From: Planctomycetota bacterium
GTDB lineage: Bacteria; Planctomycetota; UBA1135; GCA-002686595
Assembly: GCA_020638855.1 (NCBI GenBank)
Contig: JACKHT010000004.1
Coordinates: 186,001 to 250,000, forward strand
Length of the DNA stretch: 64,000 nt
Direction: 5' to 3'
Each line of letters begins with the position of its first letter. The stretch's first letter is position 1. Of the stretch, positions 8,481 to 15,614 are shown piece after piece. Under the pieces are notes generated by a model. It did no database searches and was not told the origin of the DNA. It saw only the letters and a list, made by a program, of their open reading frames with translations. The position numbers and the translations under genes were made by a program.

Positions 8481-9811
8481 GCGGTTTGCTCGACTTTGCC
8501 CGCTGCCAGCGGATCGTCCAAGACGGCGCGCGTCCCCGTTTCCGCGGCAGCGTCGATCGCGTGACCGGCATCCTGGTCGAAGCCCTCGGCATCCCCGCCG
8601 CCCTGGGCGACATGTGTCGCATCGAAATGAACCGGAACCAGGTCATCGAAGCCGAAGTCGTCGGTTTCCGTGGCCTCGTCACGCTGCTCATGCCGCATGG
8701 CGACCTGGCGGGCATCGCCCCCGGCCAGCCCGTCTACGCGCTCGAGCGCCCCTTCCAAATCCCCGTCGGCCCGAGCCTGCTCGGACGCATGCTGGATGGC
8801 TTCGGTCGCGCCCACGACGGCGGTCCCGAGCTGCACGAAGCCACTTGGCGCCGGGTGCACAACCCCGCTCCGGCTCCCCAGGATCGGGTGCCGATTCGCT
8901 CGGTCCTGCAAACCGGGGTGCGCGTCATCGACGGGCTGATCCCCTTGGGTCTGGGCCAGCGGTTGGGCGTCTTCGCCGGTTCCGGCGTGGGCAAGTCCAC
9001 CCTCTTGGGCCAGGTCACGCGCGGCACCGAAGCCGATGTGATCGTGTGCTGCCTGGTCGGCGAGCGGGGCCGCGAGGTCCAGGACTTCGTCGAAGAAGTG
9101 CTCGGCCCGGAGGGGATGGAGCGCGCCGTGCTCGTGGTAGCCACGTCCGACCGTCCGCCCATCGAACGGCTCACCGCCCCCTTTGCCGCCGTGACCATCG
9201 CCGAGTACTTCCGCGATCAGGGCAAGAACGTGCTGCTCCTGATGGACTCGATCACCCGCTACGCCGCCGCCGCGCGCGAAGTCGGCCTAGCCATCGGCGA
9301 ACCCCCGACGGTGCGCGGATTGCCCCCGTCCTTCTTTGCCACCGTACCCCAAATCGTCGAGCGCATGGGCCGCACGCAGAAGGGCAGCATCACCGGCCTG
9401 ATCAGCGTGTTGGTCGATGGCGACGATCCGAACGAACCCGTGGCGGACACCCTGCGTGGCTTGCTCGACGGTCACATCTTCCTGAGCCGCGAAATGGCCC
9501 AAGCGGGCCACTTCCCCGCCGTGGATGTGCTCGGCAGTCTGTCGCGCTTGGCGCCAGCTTTGTGCAGCCGCGAGCAACTCGCCCACGCCCAAGCGATCCG
9601 CAACGACCTGGCCACCTACAAGGAAGGCAAGGATCTGGTCGAAATCGGCGCCTACCAAGCCGGTTCGAACCCCGCGCTCGATGGGGCGTTGATGCGCATG
9701 CCCGTGGTCAACGCATTCCTCCGCCAAGATCCCCATGAGATCACGCCGGTCGACGAGACCCGCGAGATGATGGCCATGGTGGCCGAAGCCGGCCAGGGAG
9801 GGCGAGCCTGA
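8477..9811 (+). CDS. fliI: Flagellum-specific export ATPase FliI
   Basis: The protein has 444 residues, the family length. Walker A is 'FAGSGVGKSTLLG', followed by the F1-beta-like 'CCLVGERGREVQDFVEE' and Walker B 'NVLLLMDSITRYA'. 'GLPPSFFATVPQIVERMGR' and 'GSITGLISVLVDGDDPNEP' are FliI/YscN signatures. It hydrolyses ATP to prepare export substrates at the base of the type III apparatus, with FliH and FliJ encoded on either side. It overlaps both neighbours (ATGA with fliH; shared base with fliJ). Confidence 0.96.
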   Translation: MSGLLDFARCQRIVQDGARPRFRGSVDRVTGILVEALGIPAALGDMCRIEMNRNQVIEAEVVGFRGLVTLLMPHGDLAGIAPGQPVYALERPFQIPVGPSLLGRMLDGFGRAHDGGPELHEATWRRVHNPAPAPQDRVPIRSVLQTGVRVIDGLIPLGLGQRLGVFAGSGVGKSTLLGQVTRGTEADVIVCCLVGERGREVQDFVEEVLGPEGMERAVLVVATSDRPPIERLTAPFAAVTIAEYFRDQGKNVLLLMDSITRYAAAAREVGLAIGEPPTVRGLPPSFFATVPQIVERMGRTQKGSITGLISVLVDGDDPNEPVADTLRGLLDGHIFLSREMAQAGHFPAVDVLGSLSRLAPALCSREQLAHAQAIRNDLATYKEGKDLVEIGAYQAGSNPALDGALMRMPVVNAFLRQDPHEITPVDETREMMAMVAEAGQGGRA

Positions 9812-10266
9812 TGCGCGACCCCAAACGCATCGCGCGGATCGTCCGCATCCGCCAACGCCAAGAAGAAATGGCGCGCGCCGCTTGGCAAAGAGCCGAGCTG
9901 GAAGCGCGTGCCGCCGCCGAGCGAGCCGACGCCCAAGCCGATTCGGTGCGCACCAGCCTGCAGGCCGTGCGCGATCTGCAACTCGCCCGAACCCCCGGCG
10001 AGGTCCTCCAGGCCCACTGGGCCCTGGATGGTATGCAAGCCAACCTGCGCGCCAAGCAAGCCGAAGCTCGCTACGGCGCCCAAGTCGCCCAGGCCCGCAT
10101 GGAACCCTGGATCGAACGCCGTCGCACGCTCTTGGCCATGGAGAAATGGAAAGAACGTGCCGATCAAGAACGCCGACAGTGGCGCATCCAGCGCGAAGAA
10201 AAAGCCATGGAGAGCACCTTGGAAGCCAACCTCGCCCGCAAGTCCTGTAACCAAACCAACCTATGA
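9811..10266 (+). CDS. fliJ: Flagellar export protein FliJ-like
   Basis: The 151-residue protein is almost entirely a charged two-helix coiled coil ('RIARIVRIRQRQEEMARAAW', 'RRTLLAMEKWKERADQERRQ'), which is the FliJ fold. FliJ is the central stalk of the export ATPase and cycles chaperones. Sequence conservation in FliJ is low, so the assignment depends on coiled-coil character, length and the position directly after fliI, which it overlaps by one base. Confidence 0.8.
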   Translation: MRDPKRIARIVRIRQRQEEMARAAWQRAELEARAAAERADAQADSVRTSLQAVRDLQLARTPGEVLQAHWALDGMQANLRAKQAEARYGAQVAQARMEPWIERRRTLLAMEKWKERADQERRQWRIQREEKAMESTLEANLARKSCNQTNL

Positions 10267-10997
10267 ACAAGCTCCTTTTGATCGTCGCTGGCATCACCGC
10301 AGCCGCCCTGCTCTTGGTAGGTACGTTCGTCACCGCCGCGGGCATGATGGGAGCCAACCTGTCCGAACTACCGTTGCTGGGCCGAATGTTCCCTGCCCCG
10401 CCAGTAGCTGCGGTCGATACCCAAGTCGATGCGACCGGCACTTCGATCGAGGAGAAGGTCCAAGCGGACCGCCGTTCGCCCGAACAGGTCATCGACATGT
10501 CGGCATCTCCCTTGCAGGCTTTCCTGCTGCCGACCCCGTGGACCGCGGCGGAGCTCGAAGGGCTCGAAACCCAGCTCAAGAACCGCCTGGCGGCCGTAGC
10601 GGAGCGCGAAAAACAGCTCGATGAACGGGAGAACCTGCTCAGCGAAAGCCAGCGTCACCTCGCCGACCTCCAGGCCGAACTCGAGAACGTGCGCACCGGT
10701 CTGATCGAAGAACGCGACGACACCTCGGCCATGCAGGAAGAGGTGGCTCGCGAGCAGGAGGCTGCCAAGCAGCGCAAGGTGGCCGGGCTGCGTCGTATGT
10801 CCAACCTGTTTGCCGACGGGGACCCCGAAGACTCCGCACGCATGTTGCTGGAGGCCTACAGCCCCGAAGAAGCGGGCATCGTGCTCTCTGGTTTGGGGCC
10901 CGATCGGGTCCGCGACCTGATGCAGGGAATCCACGTGGCCGACCCGGAAGTGCTGCGCAAGATCGAGAACAGCTACCGGTCCAACACCGACAAATAG
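10263..10997 (+). CDS. MotE-like flagellar protein (membrane-anchored coiled coil with MgtE-N-like tail)
   Basis: The 244-residue protein has one N-terminal transmembrane helix (about 4-28), a Pro/Ala-rich periplasmic linker, a long coiled coil (about 95-185) and a C-terminal helical domain ('DPEDSARMLLEAYSPEEAGI', then 'VLSGLGPDRVRDLMQGI') resembling the MgtE intracellular N domain and FliG-like helices. This is the MotE architecture found after fliJ in many bacteria; MotE stabilises or chaperones MotC in rhizobia and has broader unknown roles elsewhere. It overlaps fliJ by four bases and ends the first flagellar block before a strong hairpin. Confidence 0.72.
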   Translation: MNKLLLIVAGITAAALLLVGTFVTAAGMMGANLSELPLLGRMFPAPPVAAVDTQVDATGTSIEEKVQADRRSPEQVIDMSASPLQAFLLPTPWTAAELEGLETQLKNRLAAVAEREKQLDERENLLSESQRHLADLQAELENVRTGLIEERDDTSAMQEEVAREQEAAKQRKVAGLRRMSNLFADGDPEDSARMLLEAYSPEEAGIVLSGLGPDRVRDLMQGIHVADPEVLRKIENSYRSNTDK

Positions 10998-11014
10998 GTC
11001 TTCCTATCAGCTAC

Positions 11015-11055
11015 AGCGGCCCCTGTCCCGCCTCCGGGAGGTGGACAGGGGTCGC
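11015..11055 (+). terminator. Strong GC hairpin after the MotE-like gene
   Basis: AGCGGCCCCTGTCC (11015-11028) pairs with GGACAGGGGTCGCT (11042-11055) over 14 positions with one G-T wobble. The loop contains its own CCTC/GAGG stem. There is no T-tract, so it is either an unusual terminator/attenuator or an RNA-stabilising element separating the two flagellar blocks. Confidence 0.5.
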
Positions 11056-11126
11056 TGCATGTCCAAATCCACCGCAAACCGCTTTCCAGCAATTGGTTAC
11101 GGCGTTCTGAACGCGCTTCTAAGGCA

Positions 11127-11154
11127 TCAAGGCCCGTTGGGAGCTGGTCGATAA
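11127..11154 (+). promoter_or_regulatory. Candidate sigma-28 (FliA) promoter for motA
   Basis: GTCGATAA at 11147-11154 matches the FliA -10 consensus GCCGATAA in 7 of 8 positions. TCAAGGCC at 11127-11134 is a partial match to TAAAGTTT. The gap from TCAA to the -10 is 16 bases against a usual 15. The predicted start of transcription is near 11161, about 27 bases before the motA ATG. Class-3 control of stator genes by sigma-28 is common, so position and motif agree, but the -35 is weak. Confidence 0.42.
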
Positions 11155-11187
11155 GCCTGTCGACCCTCTTCTGGGCACCCACTCGAT

Positions 11188-11955
11188 ATGGATCTCAACA
11201 CCATCATTGGAACCCTAGCCACGTTCTCCATCGTGCTACTCGCCATGGCGATGGGCCCGGGCGGCGTGGGAATCTTCGTCGACATCCCTTCGGTCGCGAT
11301 GGTGTTCGGGGGAACGTTGGGTGTGACCATGCTGGCCTTCCCCGGCAACGACCTCAAGCCGTTCATCAAGATCATGTTGATCACGGCGATGCGCAAGAAG
11401 GTCACGCCCACCGAAGAGATCGACCGCATCGTGAGCTACGCCAACCTGGCGCGTAAGGAAGGCTTGCTGGCCCTGGAAACCAAGCTCCAAACGGTCGACG
11501 ACACCTTCTTTGCCAAGGGCATCCAGCTGGTCATCGATGGTTTCGGCGCGGACACCGTGCGCGACATCATGGAGCTCGAGGCCGAGTGGGAGAAGCAGCG
11601 TCACGATACCGGACGCAAGATCATGGACCAGATGGGAGCCTTTGCTCCCGCCTTCGGCATGATCGGAACGCTCGTCGGATTGGTGCAGATGCTCCAAGAC
11701 CTTTCGGACCCCGCTTCGATTGGAACGGGTATGGCCACCGCGCTGCTCACCACGCTGTACGGCGCCATGGGTGCGAACATGGTCTTCATCCCGGTGGCGG
11801 GCAAGCTGGAAATGGTCTCCAAGCAAAGCGGCTTGATCCGCAGCCTGATGATCGAAGGCATCGTCGCCATCCAATCGGGCGAGAAGCCGCAGTTGATCAA
11901 AGAGAAGCTCAAGGGCTTCTTGGCCCCGAGTTTGCGCGACAAGGTGGCGGCCTAG
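11188..11955 (+). CDS. motA: Flagellar motor stator protein MotA
   Basis: The 255-residue inner-membrane protein has four transmembrane helices: two near the N-terminus ('TIIGTLATFSIVLLAMAMG', 'FVDIPSVAMVFGGTLGVTML') and two after residue 150 ('APAFGMIGTLVGLVQML', 'LLTTLYGAMGANMVFIPVAG'). The large cytoplasmic loop between helices 2 and 3 carries the charged residues that contact FliG. The proline in 'FAPAFGMIG' is the conserved channel proline. MotA forms the pentameric ring around the MotB dimer. It is followed after six bases by two motB genes. Confidence 0.95.
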   Translation: MDLNTIIGTLATFSIVLLAMAMGPGGVGIFVDIPSVAMVFGGTLGVTMLAFPGNDLKPFIKIMLITAMRKKVTPTEEIDRIVSYANLARKEGLLALETKLQTVDDTFFAKGIQLVIDGFGADTVRDIMELEAEWEKQRHDTGRKIMDQMGAFAPAFGMIGTLVGLVQMLQDLSDPASIGTGMATALLTTLYGAMGANMVFIPVAGKLEMVSKQSGLIRSLMIEGIVAIQSGEKPQLIKEKLKGFLAPSLRDKVAA

Positions 11956-11961
11956 CCCAAC

Positions 11962-12738
11962 ATGTCCAAGGTCCAGATCAAGATCAACACGATCGATGGC
12001 GGCGTCGACGGAGCACCCGGCTGGGTCGCGACGTTCGTCGACATGATCTCGCTCTTGGTGACCTTCTTCATCCTGCTGTTCACCTTCGCAAGCATCCAGG
12101 ACTACGACGCCTTCGCCTACCCCCGCAACCTGATCGGCACCGACGGGATCATGGACAAGAGCAAGGGCGACTTCATGGAAGCACCCAACGACGACATCAT
12201 GTCGTCGATGGACCTCTTGCGGGGTTCGAGCAACCCCCACTCGCGACCGCCCGACAAACTGCCCGAAAGCATGGAAGCCATGGGCCAGCGGCTGACCAAC
12301 GAACACATCGAGTTCGAGGTGCAAAACGTCCAAGACGGCATCCGGCTGCGCTTTGACGAGCGCGCCGGCTTTGCTCCTGGATCGGCCAAGGTCAACCCCG
12401 TACTTGCCAAGGCGCTGCGCGAAATCGGTGGCGTGCTCGAAAACTACCAACACCTGATCGTGATCGAAGGCTTCACCGACGATCAGTTCAGCCCGACGCC
12501 CAGCTATCCCAACCCGATCGCCATGTCGCTGGCGCGCGCCAAAGCAGCCGCCGACGTCCTGGTCCGGGATACCTACCTTTCGCCCAAGACCATCCAAATG
12601 GCTGGCTTGGGCAACAAACCGCTGCCCAACCGCACCGGCCAGAATGCGCTGGACCGCGCGGCCAACCGACGCGTGGAAGTCCGCGTGCTGTCGATGAGCG
12701 ACAGCCGCATGAAGCAGATCGAAGGGGGCGACGAATGA
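11962..12738 (+). CDS. motB: Flagellar motor protein MotB (first paralogue)
   Basis: The 258-residue protein has a short cytoplasmic N-terminus, then a transmembrane helix 'FVDMISLLVTFFILLFTFAS' containing Asp27, the proton-binding residue equivalent to E. coli Asp32. A plug/linker region leads to a C-terminal OmpA-like peptidoglycan-binding domain ('LIVIEGFTDDQF', 'LSLARAKAAADVLV'-type helix, 'NRRVEVRVL'). The transmembrane motif reads VDMIS-LVTFFI rather than the usual ADMMTLLLCFF, so it is more divergent than the second copy. It overlaps the second motB by four bases. Confidence 0.88.
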   Translation: MSKVQIKINTIDGGVDGAPGWVATFVDMISLLVTFFILLFTFASIQDYDAFAYPRNLIGTDGIMDKSKGDFMEAPNDDIMSSMDLLRGSSNPHSRPPDKLPESMEAMGQRLTNEHIEFEVQNVQDGIRLRFDERAGFAPGSAKVNPVLAKALREIGGVLENYQHLIVIEGFTDDQFSPTPSYPNPIAMSLARAKAAADVLVRDTYLSPKTIQMAGLGNKPLPNRTGQNALDRAANRRVEVRVLSMSDSRMKQIEGGDE

Positions 12739-13442
12739 GAGCCGCCCCCGAACCCGTCGTGGTCAAAGTCGTCGACGTCATCGTCAAGAAGAAGGGTGCC
12801 CCCGGGTACATGGTCTCCTTCGGTGACATGATGACGCTGATCCTGTGCTTCTTCATCTTGCTCGTTTCGATGGCCAAGGAGCGCAACTACGGGATGTTGG
12901 CCAAGGGCATCGGATCCTTTGTGGTGCAATTGAAGTCCCACGGTCTGACGGGGGTGCTGTCGGGCTCCGAGAAGGAAGCGATCTTTGAACAGGTGCGGCG
13001 GCGCTTCAACCTGCCGCCCGAACCGGATCCCGAGCGCCAGGCCGAGCACTCCGAAGCCAGCGACAAGGAATTGCTGCGTGCGGAGACCTTGGAACTGCTG
13101 CAACCCCATCGCGAAGTGGCCACACCGCGGGTGGCGGGCTTCACCGAAGGCTCGGCTCTGCTCTCCGACGCCAGCCGGCGCTACCTCGACCAATTGGCGC
13201 CCACCCTGCGGCCCCGACGCGGACAGCTGCTGGTGCTCGAAGGCCACGCGCTGGAGTCCACGGGAGACTTGGAACCCCACCAACTCGCCCTGGCCCGCGC
13301 AATGGCGGTCCGTGACTACCTCATAGGCGAACACGACTTCCCCGCCACCCGTGTCGAGGCCCGTGTTTGGCTCGACGAATTCTTCCAGGACGGAGCCAAC
13401 ACGCGCTCCGTCGACGCCCGGCTCGTGACAGCGAACGGATAG
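12735..13442 (+). CDS. motB: MotB-like stator protein (second paralogue)
   Basis: The 235-residue protein has a Lys-rich cytoplasmic N-terminus and a canonical MotB transmembrane motif 'VSFGDMMTLILCFFILLVSM' with Asp31. After a linker comes an OmpA-like domain shorter and less conserved than usual ('GQLLVLEGHALESTGDLEPH', 'ALARAMAVRDYLI'); the normal N-x-x-L-S-x-x-R-A motif is altered to H-Q-L-A-L-A-R-A. Two adjacent motB genes with one motA suggest a MotA5-MotB-MotB' heteromeric stator or alternative stators. It precedes the FliL-like gene by 13 bases. Confidence 0.85.
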   Translation: MRAAPEPVVVKVVDVIVKKKGAPGYMVSFGDMMTLILCFFILLVSMAKERNYGMLAKGIGSFVVQLKSHGLTGVLSGSEKEAIFEQVRRRFNLPPEPDPERQAEHSEASDKELLRAETLELLQPHREVATPRVAGFTEGSALLSDASRRYLDQLAPTLRPRRGQLLVLEGHALESTGDLEPHQLALARAMAVRDYLIGEHDFPATRVEARVWLDEFFQDGANTRSVDARLVTANG

Positions 13443-13455
13443 CCCCCTCACTCCC

Positions 13456-14238
13456 ATGGCCAACAAAGAAACTGAAACCGGTACCGAAGCAAAGTCGGAC
13501 GAACCCGCCGCCAAGCCGAAGGGCAAGGGCCCCATCAAGCTGATCGGAGCCTTGGTGGGCGTCGTGGGCCTCGGCGCGGCATTGGCCATCATGGCCATCC
13601 CGCGCGGACCCAAGGAAACCCCGCGCTTCAAGGGACCCTTCTTCCACCAATTGTTCAGCAAAGTGGTCACGTCCAACACCATGGACAACGACTTCAAGCG
13701 CTTCATCCGCACCAACCCGCAGGTCGAGTTCTTTGCCTACGACGGCGCCTACCTCACCAATCGGGACCTGGATCCGCTCTACAAAGCGTGGCTGGACGAT
13801 TCGTTCAACGCCTTGGTGTCCGGCAAGAAGCTGGATGAGATCTACAACGGCAGCAACCGCGAGCGCTTTGCCCAGGAAATCCGTCACTCGATCGAGCCGG
13901 CGCTCTTCCCTGTGCACGTGGGCAACACCGCTTCGCCGCTCGACGCGGACCCCGACAGTGGCCTCCGCCCGGGGGACTCCTACCGGCAGAGCACCTTCTC
14001 GGGTGCCTTCTGGGAGCACAAGCTGGCCGTCGACGCCAAGAACAAGACACTCGCCATCGACGGGGGCCCCGCCACGGGCTTCGTCGGCGACGAGTTGGAC
14101 CTCAAGGTCTTGGCCCCCTCCGGCGAAACCATCTATGTGGATGTCTCCAGCCTCAAGCCGGACTTTGTCGGCGAGATCCAGCTGGGCGTTCAGGGACGAA
14201 TCCGGCAAGTCTTCATCACCGACTACCTCGCGCAATAG
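13456..14238 (+). CDS. FliL-like flagellar basal-body-associated protein
   Basis: The 260-residue protein has a Lys/Pro/Glu-rich cytoplasmic N-terminus and one transmembrane helix (about 27-50). The periplasmic region has a segment reminiscent of FliL ('LDPLYKAWLDDSFNALVSGK' then 'KLDEI..ERFAQEIRHSI') and a FliL-like terminal strand 'IRQVFITDYLAQ'. Between these lies an extra domain of roughly 100 residues (about 145-245) not found in ordinary FliL of about 150-180 residues. FliL supports stator engagement, which fits its place between motB and fliM. The assignment is by short motifs and synteny; the insertion is unexplained. Confidence 0.62.
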   Translation: MANKETETGTEAKSDEPAAKPKGKGPIKLIGALVGVVGLGAALAIMAIPRGPKETPRFKGPFFHQLFSKVVTSNTMDNDFKRFIRTNPQVEFFAYDGAYLTNRDLDPLYKAWLDDSFNALVSGKKLDEIYNGSNRERFAQEIRHSIEPALFPVHVGNTASPLDADPDSGLRPGDSYRQSTFSGAFWEHKLAVDAKNKTLAIDGGPATGFVGDELDLKVLAPSGETIYVDVSSLKPDFVGEIQLGVQGRIRQVFITDYLAQ

Positions 14239-14247
14239 CGAACTCCT

Positions 14248-15171
14248 TTGAGCGAAATCAACGCAGACGAAGCCCAAGCCATCCGCGAGGTGGTCCAGGG
14301 CGGCAGGGACCAGGCCAAAGGCCTGGTGAGCGAGCGTAACTTCTCGCAACCCCGCCACTTGTCTGCGCACCGCCTGCAGCACCTGACGAAAGTCGTCGGG
14401 ACGACCATGCAGGAGATCGGAAACCGCATGTCCGCCCCCTTGCGTAGCTTCCACAAGCTGCAAGTGGCTTCGCTTTCGGAGGTCAACGCCACCGGGCTGT
14501 TCGATGCGTGCAAGGCACCGTTCGTGATCCTGGGTTTGCAGATCGAAGGCACGCTCGGCTGGCTGGTTTGGGAGGAACGGGCCGCGACCGCCACCGTCGA
14601 GCAGATCCTGGCGGGTGAGTTGGCCCCCGACCAAGTGATCGAGCCGCGCCCGTTGAGCACCTCCGAATCGCGCGTTTTGGAGAGCCTGCTGCGCATCATC
14701 GTGGAGCCGATCGGCAACTCGCTAGGCCTCAAGATCAAGACCGACGGCATTGCCCAGGACGAGGAAGGCCTCAAGACCCTGCGCGACGCCGGCCCCGACG
14801 CCGATGCTCGAAGGTTGATGGTGCACCTATCGTTCGACGGCCCCGGCGGCCCGAGCGACATGCGCTTGTACCTGCCCAACATCCACGAAGGCGACGAGGC
14901 TCCCAAACCCAAAGCGCTGCGCAAGGTCCCCGGCCACCTGGACTCGGTCCGCATGGTCATGCGAGCCGAACTCGGCCACACCCAGATTCCCCTGCGCGAC
15001 CTTTTGTCGCTCGAAGTGGGCGACGTGATCCCGTTGGGCACCGAAGTCGGCGGCCCGGTCCACCTCTTCGTCGAAGACCGCTCCATCGCCCAGGGTTCCT
15101 GGGGTCAGGTGGGGGGCATGCTGGCGCTCAAAGTCACCAAGATCGATACCGAAGGCCTCGGCAACGAGTAA
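14248..15171 (+). CDS. fliM: Flagellar motor switch protein FliM
   Basis: The protein has 307 residues from a TTG start at 14248, nine bases after the previous stop; no ATG is better placed. The N-terminus 'INADEAQAIREVVQ' resembles the CheY-P-binding motif of FliM (LSQDEIDALL type). The central CheC-like domain contains 'LSTSESRVLESLLRIIVEPI', and the C-terminal SPOA domain contains 'MRAELGHTQIPLRDLLSLEV' and 'GDVIPL'. FliM forms the C-ring wall linking FliG to FliN. It is slightly shorter than the typical 330 residues. Confidence 0.92.
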   Translation: MSEINADEAQAIREVVQGGRDQAKGLVSERNFSQPRHLSAHRLQHLTKVVGTTMQEIGNRMSAPLRSFHKLQVASLSEVNATGLFDACKAPFVILGLQIEGTLGWLVWEERAATATVEQILAGELAPDQVIEPRPLSTSESRVLESLLRIIVEPIGNSLGLKIKTDGIAQDEEGLKTLRDAGPDADARRLMVHLSFDGPGGPSDMRLYLPNIHEGDEAPKPKALRKVPGHLDSVRMVMRAELGHTQIPLRDLLSLEVGDVIPLGTEVGGPVHLFVEDRSIAQGSWGQVGGMLALKVTKIDTEGLGNE

Positions 15172-15194
15172 CCCGAACCCCACCACCACGCACC

Positions 15195-15536
15195 ATGTCC
15201 GGAAAAGCAAAAGACATCGAACGGGCCGTCGACCAAGCGGTCGAGACCGTTGCCGAACAACTAGGCCAACTCGGGGGCGGAATCGCCTCGGGGGAACCCA
15301 TCGGGCTCGAAAACCTGCTCGACGTGCCGGTGCGAGTCACCGTGCAGATCGGCAAGACGAGCATGACGCTGGGTGAGCTGGTGGCGCTCGGCCCGGGATC
15401 GCTGATCCCGCTCGACCGCGAGGCCCACGAACCGGCCGACATCCTGGTCAACGGCCGCATCATCGCGCGCGGCGAGGTGGTCACGATCGACAACACCTAC
15501 GGCGTGCGGATTTCGCACCTCGAGAAGGACGCGTAA
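15195..15536 (+). CDS. fliN: Flagellar motor switch protein FliN
   Basis: The 113-residue protein contains the SPOA domain: 'LLDVPVRVTVQIGKTSMTLG', 'LGPGSLIPLDREAHEPADIL' and 'VNGRIIARGEVVTID' are textbook FliN. The N-terminal roughly 40 residues are a variable helical region. FliN forms the spiral at the base of the C ring and binds FliH-FliI. It is the last gene before a strong terminator. Confidence 0.95.
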   Translation: MSGKAKDIERAVDQAVETVAEQLGQLGGGIASGEPIGLENLLDVPVRVTVQIGKTSMTLGELVALGPGSLIPLDREAHEPADILVNGRIIARGEVVTIDNTYGVRISHLEKDA

Positions 15537-15553
15537 GCACCCCGCCACCCACA

Positions 15554-15595
15554 GCAAGACCCCGCGCGAGCCCGAAGGCCCGCGCGGGGTCTTGC
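15554..15595 (+). terminator. Rho-independent-type terminator after fliN
   Basis: GCAAGACCCCGCGCG (15554-15568) pairs perfectly with CGCGCGGGGTCTTGC (15581-15595) around a 12-base loop and is followed by TTT. It lies between convergent fliN and the oxidoreductase gene and, being symmetrical, could terminate both. Confidence 0.82.
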
Positions 15596-15614
15596 TTTGG
15601 GTGGCCGTCCACGA

